This document shows positions 16,232 to 24,862 of a stretch of 64,000 nt of DNA, piece after piece. Under the pieces are notes generated by a model. That model made no database searches. It had not been told where the DNA came from and worked only from the letters and a program-made list of their open reading frames with translations. Source of the stretch: an uncultured Halobacteriovorax sp. (GTDB lineage Bacteria > Bdellovibrionota > Bacteriovoracia > Bacteriovoracales > Bacteriovoracaceae); NCBI GenBank assembly GCA_913061265.1, contig CAJXVS010000001.1, positions 434,001-498,000 on the forward strand, read 5' to 3'. Positions within the stretch are counted from its first letter, which is position 1. Each line of letters starts with the position of its first letter. The translations under genes were made by a program, and so were the position numbers.

Positions 16232-17415
16232 TAGAGGACACCCATACGAAACAATGGATTATCTTCTTCCCACATTCCCCCAGCAACTGCTGAAGTCATT
16301 CCTCTCATGGCATGAGTCTTCTTCTCTAGGCCCTTTACTTTGTTAATAAAGTTCCCACCGTAGAAGATTTGAAGGAGGTTGTGAAAACGTTCAATTCCCT
16401 TGGTCAGTTCCTTTTGATAATCAAAAAGGTTATCCGGACTATTTAAAAGAATATCGCTATGATTTAAAGAGTGAATCAAGTTCTTAGATATTATCTGGGC
16501 AGATTTAAGTGAGACATGAACACCTGAAGAGAAGACCGGGTCAAGGAAGCTCATGGCGTCCCCTACCGAGGCCCAGCGTTCAGCGCAGAAGGTCTCACTT
16601 TTATGAGAAAAATTAGAGGATACTTTAAACTCACCGTTTCTTTTAGCGTTCTTTAAAAGAGCGCCAAACCATTTATTTTCATTAAGGCATTCTTCAAAGA
16701 AGTCTTCTCTCTTTTTTAATTCTCGAACCTGATCTTTCTTGGCCACAATACCAACAGAGGAGACATTCCCTTGAAAAGGGATCACCCATGACCAAGCCGA
16801 GTCTTTTAAGATGCCAATACTAATATCACCGGGGCTTTTTAAATGAGAGCGGTCAACGTCTTCAAAATGAGCGTAGAGCGCAAAGTTATTATGGTAGATA
16901 TTATTGATTTTCTTGGTTTGAAACTTCTTTGAAACAATGGAAGCTTGCCCGCTTGCATCGATGATAAAGCGGCTTTTGTACTGACCAGAGTTAGTCTTAA
17001 CTGAGACAAAATCCTCATGAAGCTCACAGTCTTGAAAAGTCTCTGGCTGCCTTACTTCAACTCCAGAGTTCTTTGCAAAGTCTAAGAAGTCTTTATCAAA
17101 TTCAGACCTAAGGACTTCGTAGGCATGAGGAAACTTGGCCTTCCCATTATTTGAGAAGTCGAAGTAAACCCCTTCATCAAGCTCCGTATCATAGAAAGAA
17201 GCCCCATTTTTTTGAATATACTTTCCTGAGGAAAGATCCTTGTAAAAGCCAAGCTCTTGAAAGATCTCCATTGAATACGGAAGTAAAGATTCGCCAATTC
17301 GAAAACGCGGAAACTCTTCTTTTTCAATCAGCAAGACCTTGTGCCCCGCCCTAGCAACGTAGGAAGAAACGCAAGCTCCCCCTGGTCCACCACCTATGAC
17401 TATCAAGTCATACAT
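16231..17415 (-). CDS. FAD-dependent halogenase-like oxidoreductase
   Basis: The 394-aa flavoprotein has the FAD loop VIGGGPGGACVSSY, the FRIGESLLP motif, the lysine region YIQKNGASF and the sequence SAWSWVIPF, which fits the WxWxIP signature separating flavin halogenases from monooxygenases. A second FAD motif (ASVGDAMSFLDPVFSSG) follows. Flavin halogenases chlorinate or brominate aromatic rings; xanthomonadins and some flexirubins are halogenated. Halogenation of the aryl head is therefore plausible, though unproven. It is co-directional with the ammonia-lyase (8-bp overlap). Confidence 0.82.
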   Translation of the reverse strand: MYDLIVIGGGPGGACVSSYVARAGHKVLLIEKEEFPRFRIGESLLPYSMEIFQELGFYKDLSSGKYIQKNGASFYDTELDEGVYFDFSNNGKAKFPHAYEVLRSEFDKDFLDFAKNSGVEVRQPETFQDCELHEDFVSVKTNSGQYKSRFIIDASGQASIVSKKFQTKKINNIYHNNFALYAHFEDVDRSHLKSPGDISIGILKDSAWSWVIPFQGNVSSVGIVAKKDQVRELKKREDFFEECLNENKWFGALLKNAKRNGEFKVSSNFSHKSETFCAERWASVGDAMSFLDPVFSSGVHVSLKSAQIISKNLIHSLNHSDILLNSPDNLFDYQKELTKGIERFHNLLQIFYGGNFINKVKGLEKKTHAMRGMTSAVAGGMWEEDNPLFRMGVL

Positions 17416-18976
17416 TTAGGTTTCCCTCAAACGCCTCGCTAAGAAGCATCTTATTAAGTTTTGCTACGTCTCTATCAAGACGTCTATCTTTAGCCACAAA
17501 GGCACTCTCTTCTCTAACCTTCGCGTATAACTCTCTTGAGCTGCTTCCTTTAAGTTCAATCTTCTTTAAATCTAAGGCCTGACAAAGACATAAGAGATAA
17601 CTTGAAACGACGGAAGTCACTTTTTCTAACTGGTCAAAGCATTGAGTGGCGCCACTCATACCAAGAGAAACCTTATCTTGATTATGAGATTCAGATGAGC
17701 GGGAAAAGATACTATTAGGAATACAAAGGGCCATGATCTCACTTGTAACTGCGGAGACATTTTGATGCACTCCTTTTAGACCATGATTTAAATGATTATC
17801 TTCAAGGTTATCGTTATCCCAATTGGCCAAGTTAGGCGGAAGCCCTCTATTTGTTTTATCATTGATAAGTAAGGTCAGTTGGCGATCAAGTAAATCTGCG
17901 AGGTTCCCCATGCAGATCTTTAGATAATCCATTGAGTGAGAAAGATAACCTCCATAAAAGTTACCTCCATTAGCAAGCCCGTCTTCTTGATCAAAGAGAG
18001 GATTATCAGAAGCTCCATTGAGCTCCTCTTGAACCCATGATTTTATCATTGAGAGGGTATCTTTAATTGGTCCTAAGACCTGAGAAGCGCATCTTAAAGA
18101 ATAAGGATCTTGAACAAAGTGACTGGTCTTTCCATCAACTGATTCAATTGAATCATAGCTATCTGCTTTATAATTTTCTTGATCTAACAAACTTAAAATA
18201 TTCTTAGCAGCAGTTCCTTGGCCTTCAAAACGCTTTGACTGAGAGTTCACAAGAGGCCCAAAGGCCTCTGTTCTTCCGCCGATCGCTAATGTTAGCCAGC
18301 TCGTTGAAGTTTCTGCAAGTTCAACTAATTTATAGGCCAAGCTATAGTTATAAAAACAAAGCCCAACCATGGCACTTGTTCCATTAACGATGGCCAAGCC
18401 TTCTTTAGGTCCAAGCTCATAGGCAGAATAAAGTCCTTTTGAAACAAGGTCCTCCATCTGCACAATCTCGCCTTTATAATAAGCATCCCCTTGGCCCCTA
18501 AGGTTTTCACCAATATAGGCTAAAGGAATAAGGTCCCCACTAGCTCCAAGAGAACCTTCTCTAGGAATAACTGGATAGATCCCTTTATTAAAGAGCTCCT
18601 TCATTTTCTCAAGTAGCTCCATTGAGATTCCTGAATAGCCGCGGCTTAGAGAAACAATTCTAAAAAAGAGGATGCTTCTCCCTACTTCTTCCGTTAATAA
18701 CTTTCCTGTTCCCATTAAGAGATAAGAAATAAGATTATCTTGGAGTTTCTTTGATTGCTCATTGTCGATTGTTCTATGACAACTATCTCCAAAGCCAGTA
18801 TTGATGCCATAAAGAGGGATCTTTTTATCAAACCAATTCTTAAAATTATTATGTGAACTCAAGACTCTTGAGCTTAGGTTTGAAGAAAACTCAATCTCTC
18901 TTGAATCATCTTTACCAAAAAGAAGTTTAAAGGCCTGATTAAAGTCAACATCAGCACTATCAAGTATTAGTTTCAC
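17408..18976 (-). CDS. Aromatic amino-acid ammonia-lyase (HAL/PAL/TAL family)
   Basis: The 522-aa enzyme has the MIO-forming triad Ala145-Ser146-Gly147 in GSLGASGDLIPLA, the catalytic Tyr56 in LYGINTGFG, and the conserved QDPYSLRC and HNQDKVSLG motifs. It would deaminate tyrosine or phenylalanine to the cinnamate starter. The selectivity position (His in bacterial TAL, Phe in PAL, Ser in HAL) aligns with Tyr85 in NLISYLLMGTG, so the substrate cannot be called with confidence. It sits in the middle of the pigment operon. Confidence 0.9.
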   Translation of the reverse strand: MKLILDSADVDFNQAFKLLFGKDDSREIEFSSNLSSRVLSSHNNFKNWFDKKIPLYGINTGFGDSCHRTIDNEQSKKLQDNLISYLLMGTGKLLTEEVGRSILFFRIVSLSRGYSGISMELLEKMKELFNKGIYPVIPREGSLGASGDLIPLAYIGENLRGQGDAYYKGEIVQMEDLVSKGLYSAYELGPKEGLAIVNGTSAMVGLCFYNYSLAYKLVELAETSTSWLTLAIGGRTEAFGPLVNSQSKRFEGQGTAAKNILSLLDQENYKADSYDSIESVDGKTSHFVQDPYSLRCASQVLGPIKDTLSMIKSWVQEELNGASDNPLFDQEDGLANGGNFYGGYLSHSMDYLKICMGNLADLLDRQLTLLINDKTNRGLPPNLANWDNDNLEDNHLNHGLKGVHQNVSAVTSEIMALCIPNSIFSRSSESHNQDKVSLGMSGATQCFDQLEKVTSVVSSYLLCLCQALDLKKIELKGSSSRELYAKVREESAFVAKDRRLDRDVAKLNKMLLSEAFEGNLNV

Positions 18977-19596
18977 AATGATTTCCTCATAGAAAAAGAC
19001 TTGTTAAGATGACAGTCTTCTCCTCTTTCGATTTTTTCTCTTAGAATATTATCTTCATCACAAACCTCTTCTATAAAGGGTTTGGACTTATCAATTTCAA
19101 TGCAATAATCATCCCTACCTTGAGTCTTACTTAGCTCAAAGAAGTCACAAGTATAAAAGGCTTCATCTTTCTTCGTTACTTGGATAAAGAGGATCTTCTT
19201 CAATCCTAGGCCATCGAACATATAAGCGTTCTGCGCCAGCGCAAGACCAAGAGTCTGCTTGCCTTTATTTAGACAAATCATCTCTCCTTCAAAGCCGCTC
19301 ATAAGTGAATATGAGAGCATCCGTACGTTAGGTAGAGTGTGAACAAATAATGAAGGAGAAACCTTAGCTGAGTTTTGAAAGGCCCTGTCGGTATTTAAAG
19401 AGCCCTCAGAAGCGAGAAGAACAACACTGCATGGGAGGACCTCAGAATCATAATAAAAGCTAGCTTCAGCTAAACAGAATGATTCTCCATCAAGCTGGTT
19501 CCATCTTCTAACTTTGGAGGCCCAACTCGGGGCTACCTTATTATTAAATTCTATTGTATTGAGATTTGTTTTTAAAAAGTATTTAAGCTTACTCAC
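18973..19596 (-). CDS. Ketosynthase-like chain-length-factor protein (Ketoacyl-synt_2 type)
   Basis: The 207-aa protein keeps only a part of the thiolase fold: LLASEGSLNTDRAF, then SPSLFVHTLPNVRMLSYSLMSG, the region where active ketosynthases have SPs.F..(S/T)l.N and where the short Ketoacyl-synt_2 proteins align. No active-site Cys is seen in the expected context. In aryl-polyene systems such proteins pair with a ketosynthase as a chain-length factor. It overlaps ketosynthase 1 and the ammonia-lyase by 4 bp each, consistent with partnership. Confidence 0.68.
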   Translation of the reverse strand: MSKLKYFLKTNLNTIEFNNKVAPSWASKVRRWNQLDGESFCLAEASFYYDSEVLPCSVVLLASEGSLNTDRAFQNSAKVSPSLFVHTLPNVRMLSYSLMSGFEGEMICLNKGKQTLGLALAQNAYMFDGLGLKKILFIQVTKKDEAFYTCDFFELSKTQGRDDYCIEIDKSKPFIEEVCDEDNILREKIERGEDCHLNKSFSMRKSL

Positions 19597-20720
19597 TGTG
19601 CCCGCCTAACAAGTAGAGCACCATTGACGCCACCAAACCCTAGGGAGGTGACAAGAACACTTGAAAGAGGAAGATCCAGGGCTAAATTATAAACGTAGTT
19701 CTTACCCTTAAAGCTTTCTTGATCGTGAGCATTTGGAATCGGAAAGATCTTATTATGCTTTAAACAATTTATAGCTGCGATCAAATCAACCAGGCCACTT
19801 GAACCTAAGGTATGACCTGTGGCCCACTTGGCCGCCGTGATGGGAAAGTCTTTTTTAACTAGCTCTTGAATCTTACTTAAGACTTCGTCTTCAATTAAGT
19901 CATTAGTATAAGTGGCCGTCCCATGGGCAATGGCCATGTCAGGAGCGCCTTTTTTAACCACTTCGCTAGCGCAAGTATAAAGTCCTGTTCCTTCAGGAGA
20001 CGGGCTCGTGACGGCGTGAGCTTCATTAAAAATGACGACATCGGCTAGTTCAAAGTCAGACTTGAAACTTGATAAGGTTAAAGCGCAAATAGCTTCGCCA
20101 AGGATAAGACCGTCTCGCTCTTTTTGAAAAGGCCTACATGATTCAGCACTTAAGGCCTTTAAGCTTTTGAAACCAGTTTGAATAAAAGGCCCGACTATAT
20201 CTCCAGAGATGATATGCACTCTTTCACAAAGCCCAGCTTCTATCCATTTCTTTCCAAGGGCAAGGGCCCCATGAGATGAAGCGCAAGCATTGGAAACAGA
20301 CTGGGAGATAACAATATTTTCTAAAGCGGCTTTCTCTAGGAATTCATTAAGAACGATATCAAGGCTATCAACAATTGGCCCTTCCAAAGAAAGATGATCT
20401 TCAATAGCGCCCTTTGTTGAAGAATAAATGATTCCAACCGGACAATCGGGAGCTTTTATAAAACAGGCTTTCTTAAAAACCTGCAAGAGCCTCGTCACTA
20501 AAGTATCAAGAGCAGATCCTTTAAGATCGTCTTTAATAAGACTAGCAATAGGTGTTGATTTGTATGATTCAAAGTATTCACGAGATCGTGGCGCCCATCT
20601 CTCCATACTTTGAGGAGCGACTCCACTTCTTCCTGCAGAGAGGCTGGACCAAAGCTCTTCAGAATTCTTAGAGACTCCAGTCATGCACTCGTAGCTTTCA
20701 ATATAGATTGTTCTTTGCAT
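19593..20720 (-). CDS. Beta-ketoacyl-ACP synthase 1 (FabF-like)
   Basis: The 375-aa condensing enzyme has active-site Cys146 in SVSNACASSHGALALG, His in IAHGTATYTNDLIEDE, and the second His in GHTLGSSGLVDLI, giving a full C-H-H set. The C-terminal SLGFGGVNGALLV is typical of FabF/KS. It would condense malonyl-ACP with the growing polyene. Its start codon lies only 29 bp from the divergent hotdog gene. Confidence 0.88.
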   Translation of the reverse strand: MQRTIYIESYECMTGVSKNSEELWSSLSAGRSGVAPQSMERWAPRSREYFESYKSTPIASLIKDDLKGSALDTLVTRLLQVFKKACFIKAPDCPVGIIYSSTKGAIEDHLSLEGPIVDSLDIVLNEFLEKAALENIVISQSVSNACASSHGALALGKKWIEAGLCERVHIISGDIVGPFIQTGFKSLKALSAESCRPFQKERDGLILGEAICALTLSSFKSDFELADVVIFNEAHAVTSPSPEGTGLYTCASEVVKKGAPDMAIAHGTATYTNDLIEDEVLSKIQELVKKDFPITAAKWATGHTLGSSGLVDLIAAINCLKHNKIFPIPNAHDQESFKGKNYVYNLALDLPLSSVLVTSLGFGGVNGALLVRRAQ

Positions 20721-20749
20721 TTTTTTTATTTAATCGTTAGTATCTAAAA

Positions 20750-21136
20750 ATGATTCAACTCAATACGGCATTTAAGGTAGATCTATCAAACTTGGTAAAA
20801 GAAGATGATAGTTTTACTCTCACTTGGAAAGTTCCTGAAGATCTTCCTTATTTTCAAGGGCACTTTCCTAATCAGCCAGTCCTACCGGCCGTTGCGGTTA
20901 TTGATCTTGTTCTTCATCTTATATCTCAAGTTCATTCTCAAGATTACAAATTCAAAAATATTAAGAGCGCAAAGTTTGCAGCGGTTATATCTCCAAACGA
21001 TGAGCTTGAAGTTCAAATGACTTATAACAAATCAAAGGAACTATGGTCCTCAATCTTTAAAAATAAAGACCAAGACCTTGTATGCAGGATTCAGTTTAGC
21101 TTACTTTGCGAAGAGACCTCAGCCACTAGGTCATAA
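20750..21136 (+). CDS. Hotdog dehydratase/thioesterase embedded antisense in the pigment operon
   Basis: The 128-aa protein has the FabZ/FabA-like core LPYFQGHFPNQPVLPAVAVIDLVLHL (GHFP-x-Q/P-x-LPAV), as in ApeI-type dehydratases of aryl-polyene clusters. It should act on 3-hydroxyacyl-ACP. It is the only plus-strand gene inside the minus-strand block and overlaps the 3' end of the ACP gene by 46 bp. Confidence 0.83.
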   Translation: MIQLNTAFKVDLSNLVKEDDSFTLTWKVPEDLPYFQGHFPNQPVLPAVAVIDLVLHLISQVHSQDYKFKNIKSAKFAAVISPNDELEVQMTYNKSKELWSSIFKNKDQDLVCRIQFSLLCEETSATRS

Positions 21137-21348
21137 ACATCTCCAAGAGTTTTTACCTTTTGAAATTGTTCAACATCCATCTTTACTCCGGTCTTATCTT
21201 CTATATGAACGAGCATATCAACCGCATCAAGACTGTCGAGTCCGAGGTCGTCAAAGAGATGAGCATCAGGAGTTAACTTATCTATACCAAGTTCAAATTC
21301 TTCACTTAAGGTTTCGTTAATTCCATCGACTATGAGCTGCTTTTCCAC
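21091..21348 (-). CDS. Acyl carrier protein 1
   Basis: The 85-aa ACP has the phosphopantetheine site Ser39 in DDLGLDSLDAVDMLVHIE and typical ACP helices. Carrier for the polyene chain or starter. It lies 11 bp downstream of ketosynthase 2, so the two are co-expressed. Its last 15 codons lie antisense to the hotdog gene. Confidence 0.93.
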   Translation of the reverse strand: MEKQLIVDGINETLSEEFELGIDKLTPDAHLFDDLGLDSLDAVDMLVHIEDKTGVKMDVEQFQKVKTLGDVYDLVAEVSSQSKLN

Positions 21349-21359
21349 AAACTCTCCTT

Positions 21360-22613
21360 CTACATTAAGTTTTTAATAACAAATGAAGTGTTCATGCCAC
21401 CAAAAGCAAAATTATTTGAAACGGCATATTCAATCTCAGCATTCACATTTTCTTTTAAGATATTTATTCCAGAGAACTCATCTGTTACTGAACTTATATT
21501 TCTTGTTGCTATCATTCTTTTGTTTTTCATCATCTCAACCATAGCTATCAACTCAGTTGATCCGCAGGCAGCTAAGCTATGACCAAGATGGCCTTTTAAA
21601 CTACTTACGGGGATATCTTGCCCAGGAAATGCTTTTTTAATAGCTAGGGCTTCTTGCAAGTCCCCTACTTTAGTTCCTGTAGCGTGAGCGTTTACATAAT
21701 CAACCTGTGAAGCTGATACCCCAGATTTCTCTAAGGCCATTTCAATGGTTGTGCTCATTTGTTCAGCTTGAGGTTGACTCATGTGAATACCATCACAAAA
21801 GTAAGCCCCCCCCATAAACTCAGCGTAAACCTTTCCGCCGCGCTCTTTAACATGAGATTCACTTTCAAGAACAACAATGCCAGCGCCTTCAGAGACAACA
21901 AGACCATCTCGGTTAGCATCAAAGGGACCAGGAATCTTGAGTGGTTCTTTATTATAATTTTTAGAAGAGGCCTTAACTACGTCGAAAACAGAAACAGAAG
22001 TATAGTGAAGTTCATCAGCGCCGCCAGCGATGACAACATCGTATAGGCCGGCCTTAATTAACTCTGCTCCCATGATCACTGCTTGAGACGAAGTGCTACA
22101 AGCGGAACTAGGAGAGATCAAAGGCCCAGAGTAACCCAGGGCCAAAGCCACGTTCGCCGCGACTGAGTGATTCATAACTTTAAAGAATGATGTTGAGAGC
22201 TGACCTTTAGGTCCACCGTTTTCAATCATCTTCTTGAAGTATTTTTCTAAAAAGATGGGAGAGCCTGAAGTGCTTCCCATGATGACTAATGTTCTATGAT
22301 GATTTGGTTTGAAAAGATCATTCTCTTCAGAGTTTCTCCCTACTGAAAGGGCAGCGTCTTTAAGAGCAGACTTGGTTGCGTCATAGGCCATGGTCGACAT
22401 ACGTGACATTGATCTTCTAACGTTTCTAGGCAGGGATGAGTCGTCAAACTCTTTAGCGGGAGCGGCGACAAAGGTCTCAAGACCATTATAGCTTTCCCAT
22501 TCTTCAAAAAACTTAAAGTTACACGAGCCTTTATCTAACTCTGAGAAGAGTTCTTCTGGCATATTGCCAAGAGAGCTAACCAGCCCCATTCCTGTAATGC
22601 AGACCTTTTGCAT
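21360..22613 (-). CDS. Beta-ketoacyl-ACP synthase 2 (FabF-type)
   Basis: The 417-aa FabF homologue has Cys172 in SPSSACSTSSQAVIMG, the two histidines in NAHATGTKVGD and KGHLGHSLAACG, and the C-terminal NNFAFGGMNTSFV. It is full length and has all catalytic residues, so it is the most canonical ketosynthase of the cluster. It lies 11 bp upstream of an ACP and 8 bp after the CrtI-like gene. Confidence 0.93.
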   Translation of the reverse strand: MQKVCITGMGLVSSLGNMPEELFSELDKGSCNFKFFEEWESYNGLETFVAAPAKEFDDSSLPRNVRRSMSRMSTMAYDATKSALKDAALSVGRNSEENDLFKPNHHRTLVIMGSTSGSPIFLEKYFKKMIENGGPKGQLSTSFFKVMNHSVAANVALALGYSGPLISPSSACSTSSQAVIMGAELIKAGLYDVVIAGGADELHYTSVSVFDVVKASSKNYNKEPLKIPGPFDANRDGLVVSEGAGIVVLESESHVKERGGKVYAEFMGGAYFCDGIHMSQPQAEQMSTTIEMALEKSGVSASQVDYVNAHATGTKVGDLQEALAIKKAFPGQDIPVSSLKGHLGHSLAACGSTELIAMVEMMKNKRMIATRNISSVTDEFSGINILKENVNAEIEYAVSNNFAFGGMNTSFVIKNLM

Positions 22614-22620
22614 AGAATCC

Positions 22621-24105
22621 TCAGTTTTTTAACTGGTTTAATATACTTTTAATTCCCACAATATGACCAGAAGTTCTAAGCCCTGACACAGAGGCTCCAA
22701 GGAGCCCTGGGAAGAGAGTATTTTGTCCTGTTAGGTAGAGGTTTTCAAAATGTGTTCGTGGCCCAAGTGACTTTACCCCAGTGCAAGTAGAGTCGTGATA
22801 GATTCCATAAGCGGAGCCATTTGGTGAAGGGTTATAGAATTGATTTGTTAAGGGGCTTGAATAACATATTGAAACTATTGATTTTTTAAATCCTGGAAAC
22901 TCTTCTTCAATTGTCTCTATCAAAGGTTTGAAAAGTTCCTCTTTAAGCTTTAAGTATTCTTCGTCCTTAGAACGCTTTTCAAGTTTCTCAAACCTCTTGA
23001 ACTCATCGCTCTGACACGGAGCGTGTAGTGAAAGTGGAAGTTCTCCTTCCCCGTTATAAGTCCTAAGGGGGGAGCTCATGAAAACAAAGGGTCCCCTTTT
23101 TTGACCTAGTTCTACACCAAAAACGCTCTGTGTCCCTTTGGGATAAAAGTAGTAATTAGACTTTGCATTAATCCCTACGGAGTCCTTTAGGAGAAGATAG
23201 GCACCAACAAAAGGGTCTGATTCTCTAATCTTCGTTAGTCGGCTGCTAAAAGATTTTCTTAAGTTTTCATGCCCGATCATCTCGAAGATCAACTTAGGAT
23301 GAATGCCCGAGATAAAGAGGTCGGACTCAAAGCTCTCTCCACTTTCGCAAGTAACAGCTTTAATCCGTTTACCATCGCGTTCAATAGAGGTGACTTTTTT
23401 TCTAAGAAGGATCTCTCCTCCAAGCTCGACAATCTTATCAGTAAAACGCTTAACTAATTGTTTACCACCATTTTTAAAGCCATGAGCAGAAACAATAAGA
23501 GAATCGGTCATGATGGAGTGAACCCCAAAAGAGACATCCTTAGGAGAAACTCCGTGAAGTAAACAAGGGGCCTCAAGAACTTCCCTAAGCCTTCCCTCGA
23601 TTTCTAACTCATCAAAGACTTCACTTAAACTAATATTCAAGTGTTTCATGACTAATTTTTGGTCAATTTCTGTTTTAAAGTAATAGGTGGGAAAACAATG
23701 AGCAGATTCAGAGACTCGATCAAAGAATTTTTTAATCTTCTCTTCAAGATCCGGAAAGATCTTTATAAGGTTTAAAATATTTTTTTCGTATCCCGTACCA
23801 TAGGAGAAACCCCAACCTTCAAAGCGGTAAACATCTACGTGATCTCTATCAAGTTCAATATAATCATCTTCATGAAATACACCGAGATAGGATAAGAGAC
23901 GCTGAAATGGGAGTCCATCACCAAGAGCGCCTTGATAGTGTCCACCGGTTTCATATTCAACACCAAATCTTTTAAAGGTATGTAAATATCCGCCGGCCAC
24001 GTAGTGCTGTTCTAGAATCCTTACCTCATAACCCTTTTGAAGCAAGATGATTGCTGTGGTCAATGAAGAGATTCCTGAACCAATGATTGTTACTTTCTTA
24101 CTCAT
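22621..24105 (-). CDS. Phytoene desaturase/retinol saturase-like FAD oxidoreductase
   Basis: The 494-aa protein opens with the FAD loop VTIIGSGISSLTTAIILLQKGYEVRILEQHYVAGG and ends LYLTGQNTLFPGLLGASVSG, the classic CrtI/RetSat frame. Substrates of this family are hydrophobic polyenes. Here it could desaturate, saturate or isomerise the aryl-polyene chain. It overlaps the FabG-type reductase gene by 4 bp. No other carotenoid genes are present, so a carotenoid role is less likely. Confidence 0.85.
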   Translation of the reverse strand: MSKKVTIIGSGISSLTTAIILLQKGYEVRILEQHYVAGGYLHTFKRFGVEYETGGHYQGALGDGLPFQRLLSYLGVFHEDDYIELDRDHVDVYRFEGWGFSYGTGYEKNILNLIKIFPDLEEKIKKFFDRVSESAHCFPTYYFKTEIDQKLVMKHLNISLSEVFDELEIEGRLREVLEAPCLLHGVSPKDVSFGVHSIMTDSLIVSAHGFKNGGKQLVKRFTDKIVELGGEILLRKKVTSIERDGKRIKAVTCESGESFESDLFISGIHPKLIFEMIGHENLRKSFSSRLTKIRESDPFVGAYLLLKDSVGINAKSNYYFYPKGTQSVFGVELGQKRGPFVFMSSPLRTYNGEGELPLSLHAPCQSDEFKRFEKLEKRSKDEEYLKLKEELFKPLIETIEEEFPGFKKSIVSICYSSPLTNQFYNPSPNGSAYGIYHDSTCTGVKSLGPRTHFENLYLTGQNTLFPGLLGASVSGLRTSGHIVGIKSILNQLKN

Positions 24106-24848
24106 GAAAAATACAAGCCGCCATTCACGCTAAGGGTCTGTCCGGTCATGTATGAGGCTTCTGTAGAAGCAAGAAACGAGACAACTGAAGCCACTTCTTC
24201 AGGCTTTCCAATCCTTCTAAGAGGAATGTTCTTTTTCATCTCTTCTAAAAAGGGAATATTCTCAGTCATCTTGGTTTCAATGATTCCTGGAGCCACGCAA
24301 TTGATACGTATCCCTCGCCTACCCACCTCATTGGCCAATGACTTAGTCATGGCAATAACACCTGCCTTGCTAGCAGCGTAATTGGCCTGTCCGCCATTAC
24401 CTACTTGGCCAGAGAGAGAGGCCATATTGATAACAAAGCCTTCCTTTTTTAAAAGCATCTTCTTAACTGACCATCTCATTAAATAGAAGCTGCCATAGAG
24501 GTTTGTTTCTATAACATCCTTAAAGTCATCATCAGACATAAGGCCTACTAGAGTGTCCTTAGTTATTCCTGCATTATTGATTAATCCATAGAGCTGAGCG
24601 TCTGAGTTTTCCCCAAAGAACTTCTCTAAGCTCGCTTCAACTTGTTCCCTATCACTTACATTAAACTGAATGATTGAGGCCCGACCACCGGCTTTAGTGA
24701 TCTCATCTCGACACCTCGCAGCTCCCTCTTCATTGCTATTATAATTGATCAATACTTGATAACCATCTTTGGCCATTCGCTTAGAAATGGCTAAACCAAG
24801 CCCTGATGAGCCTCCGGTAACAATGACAACCTTATTGTTTAATGACAT
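24102..24848 (-). CDS. 3-oxoacyl-ACP reductase (FabG-type SDR)
   Basis: The 248-aa short-chain dehydrogenase has the NADPH loop VTGGSSGLGLAISK, NNAG, and the S-Y-K catalytic set in MASLSGQVGNGGQANYAASKAG. The C-terminus MTGQTLSVNGGLYF is standard FabG. It would be the ketoreductase of polyene synthesis. It is first in its operon, with an AGGA site 8 nt before the ATG, and its start faces the acyltransferase gene only about 14 bp away. Confidence 0.92.
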   Translation of the reverse strand: MSLNNKVVIVTGGSSGLGLAISKRMAKDGYQVLINYNSNEEGAARCRDEITKAGGRASIIQFNVSDREQVEASLEKFFGENSDAQLYGLINNAGITKDTLVGLMSDDDFKDVIETNLYGSFYLMRWSVKKMLLKKEGFVINMASLSGQVGNGGQANYAASKAGVIAMTKSLANEVGRRGIRINCVAPGIIETKMTENIPFLEEMKKNIPLRRIGKPEEVASVVSFLASTEASYMTGQTLSVNGGLYFS

Positions 24849-24862
24849 ACTCTTTCCTAGTT

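Noticed and set aside
22621-24105. Carotenoid biosynthesis locus
   Set aside because: Only a CrtI/RetSat-like gene is present; no crtB or crtE, and the context is polyketide/fatty-acid type.
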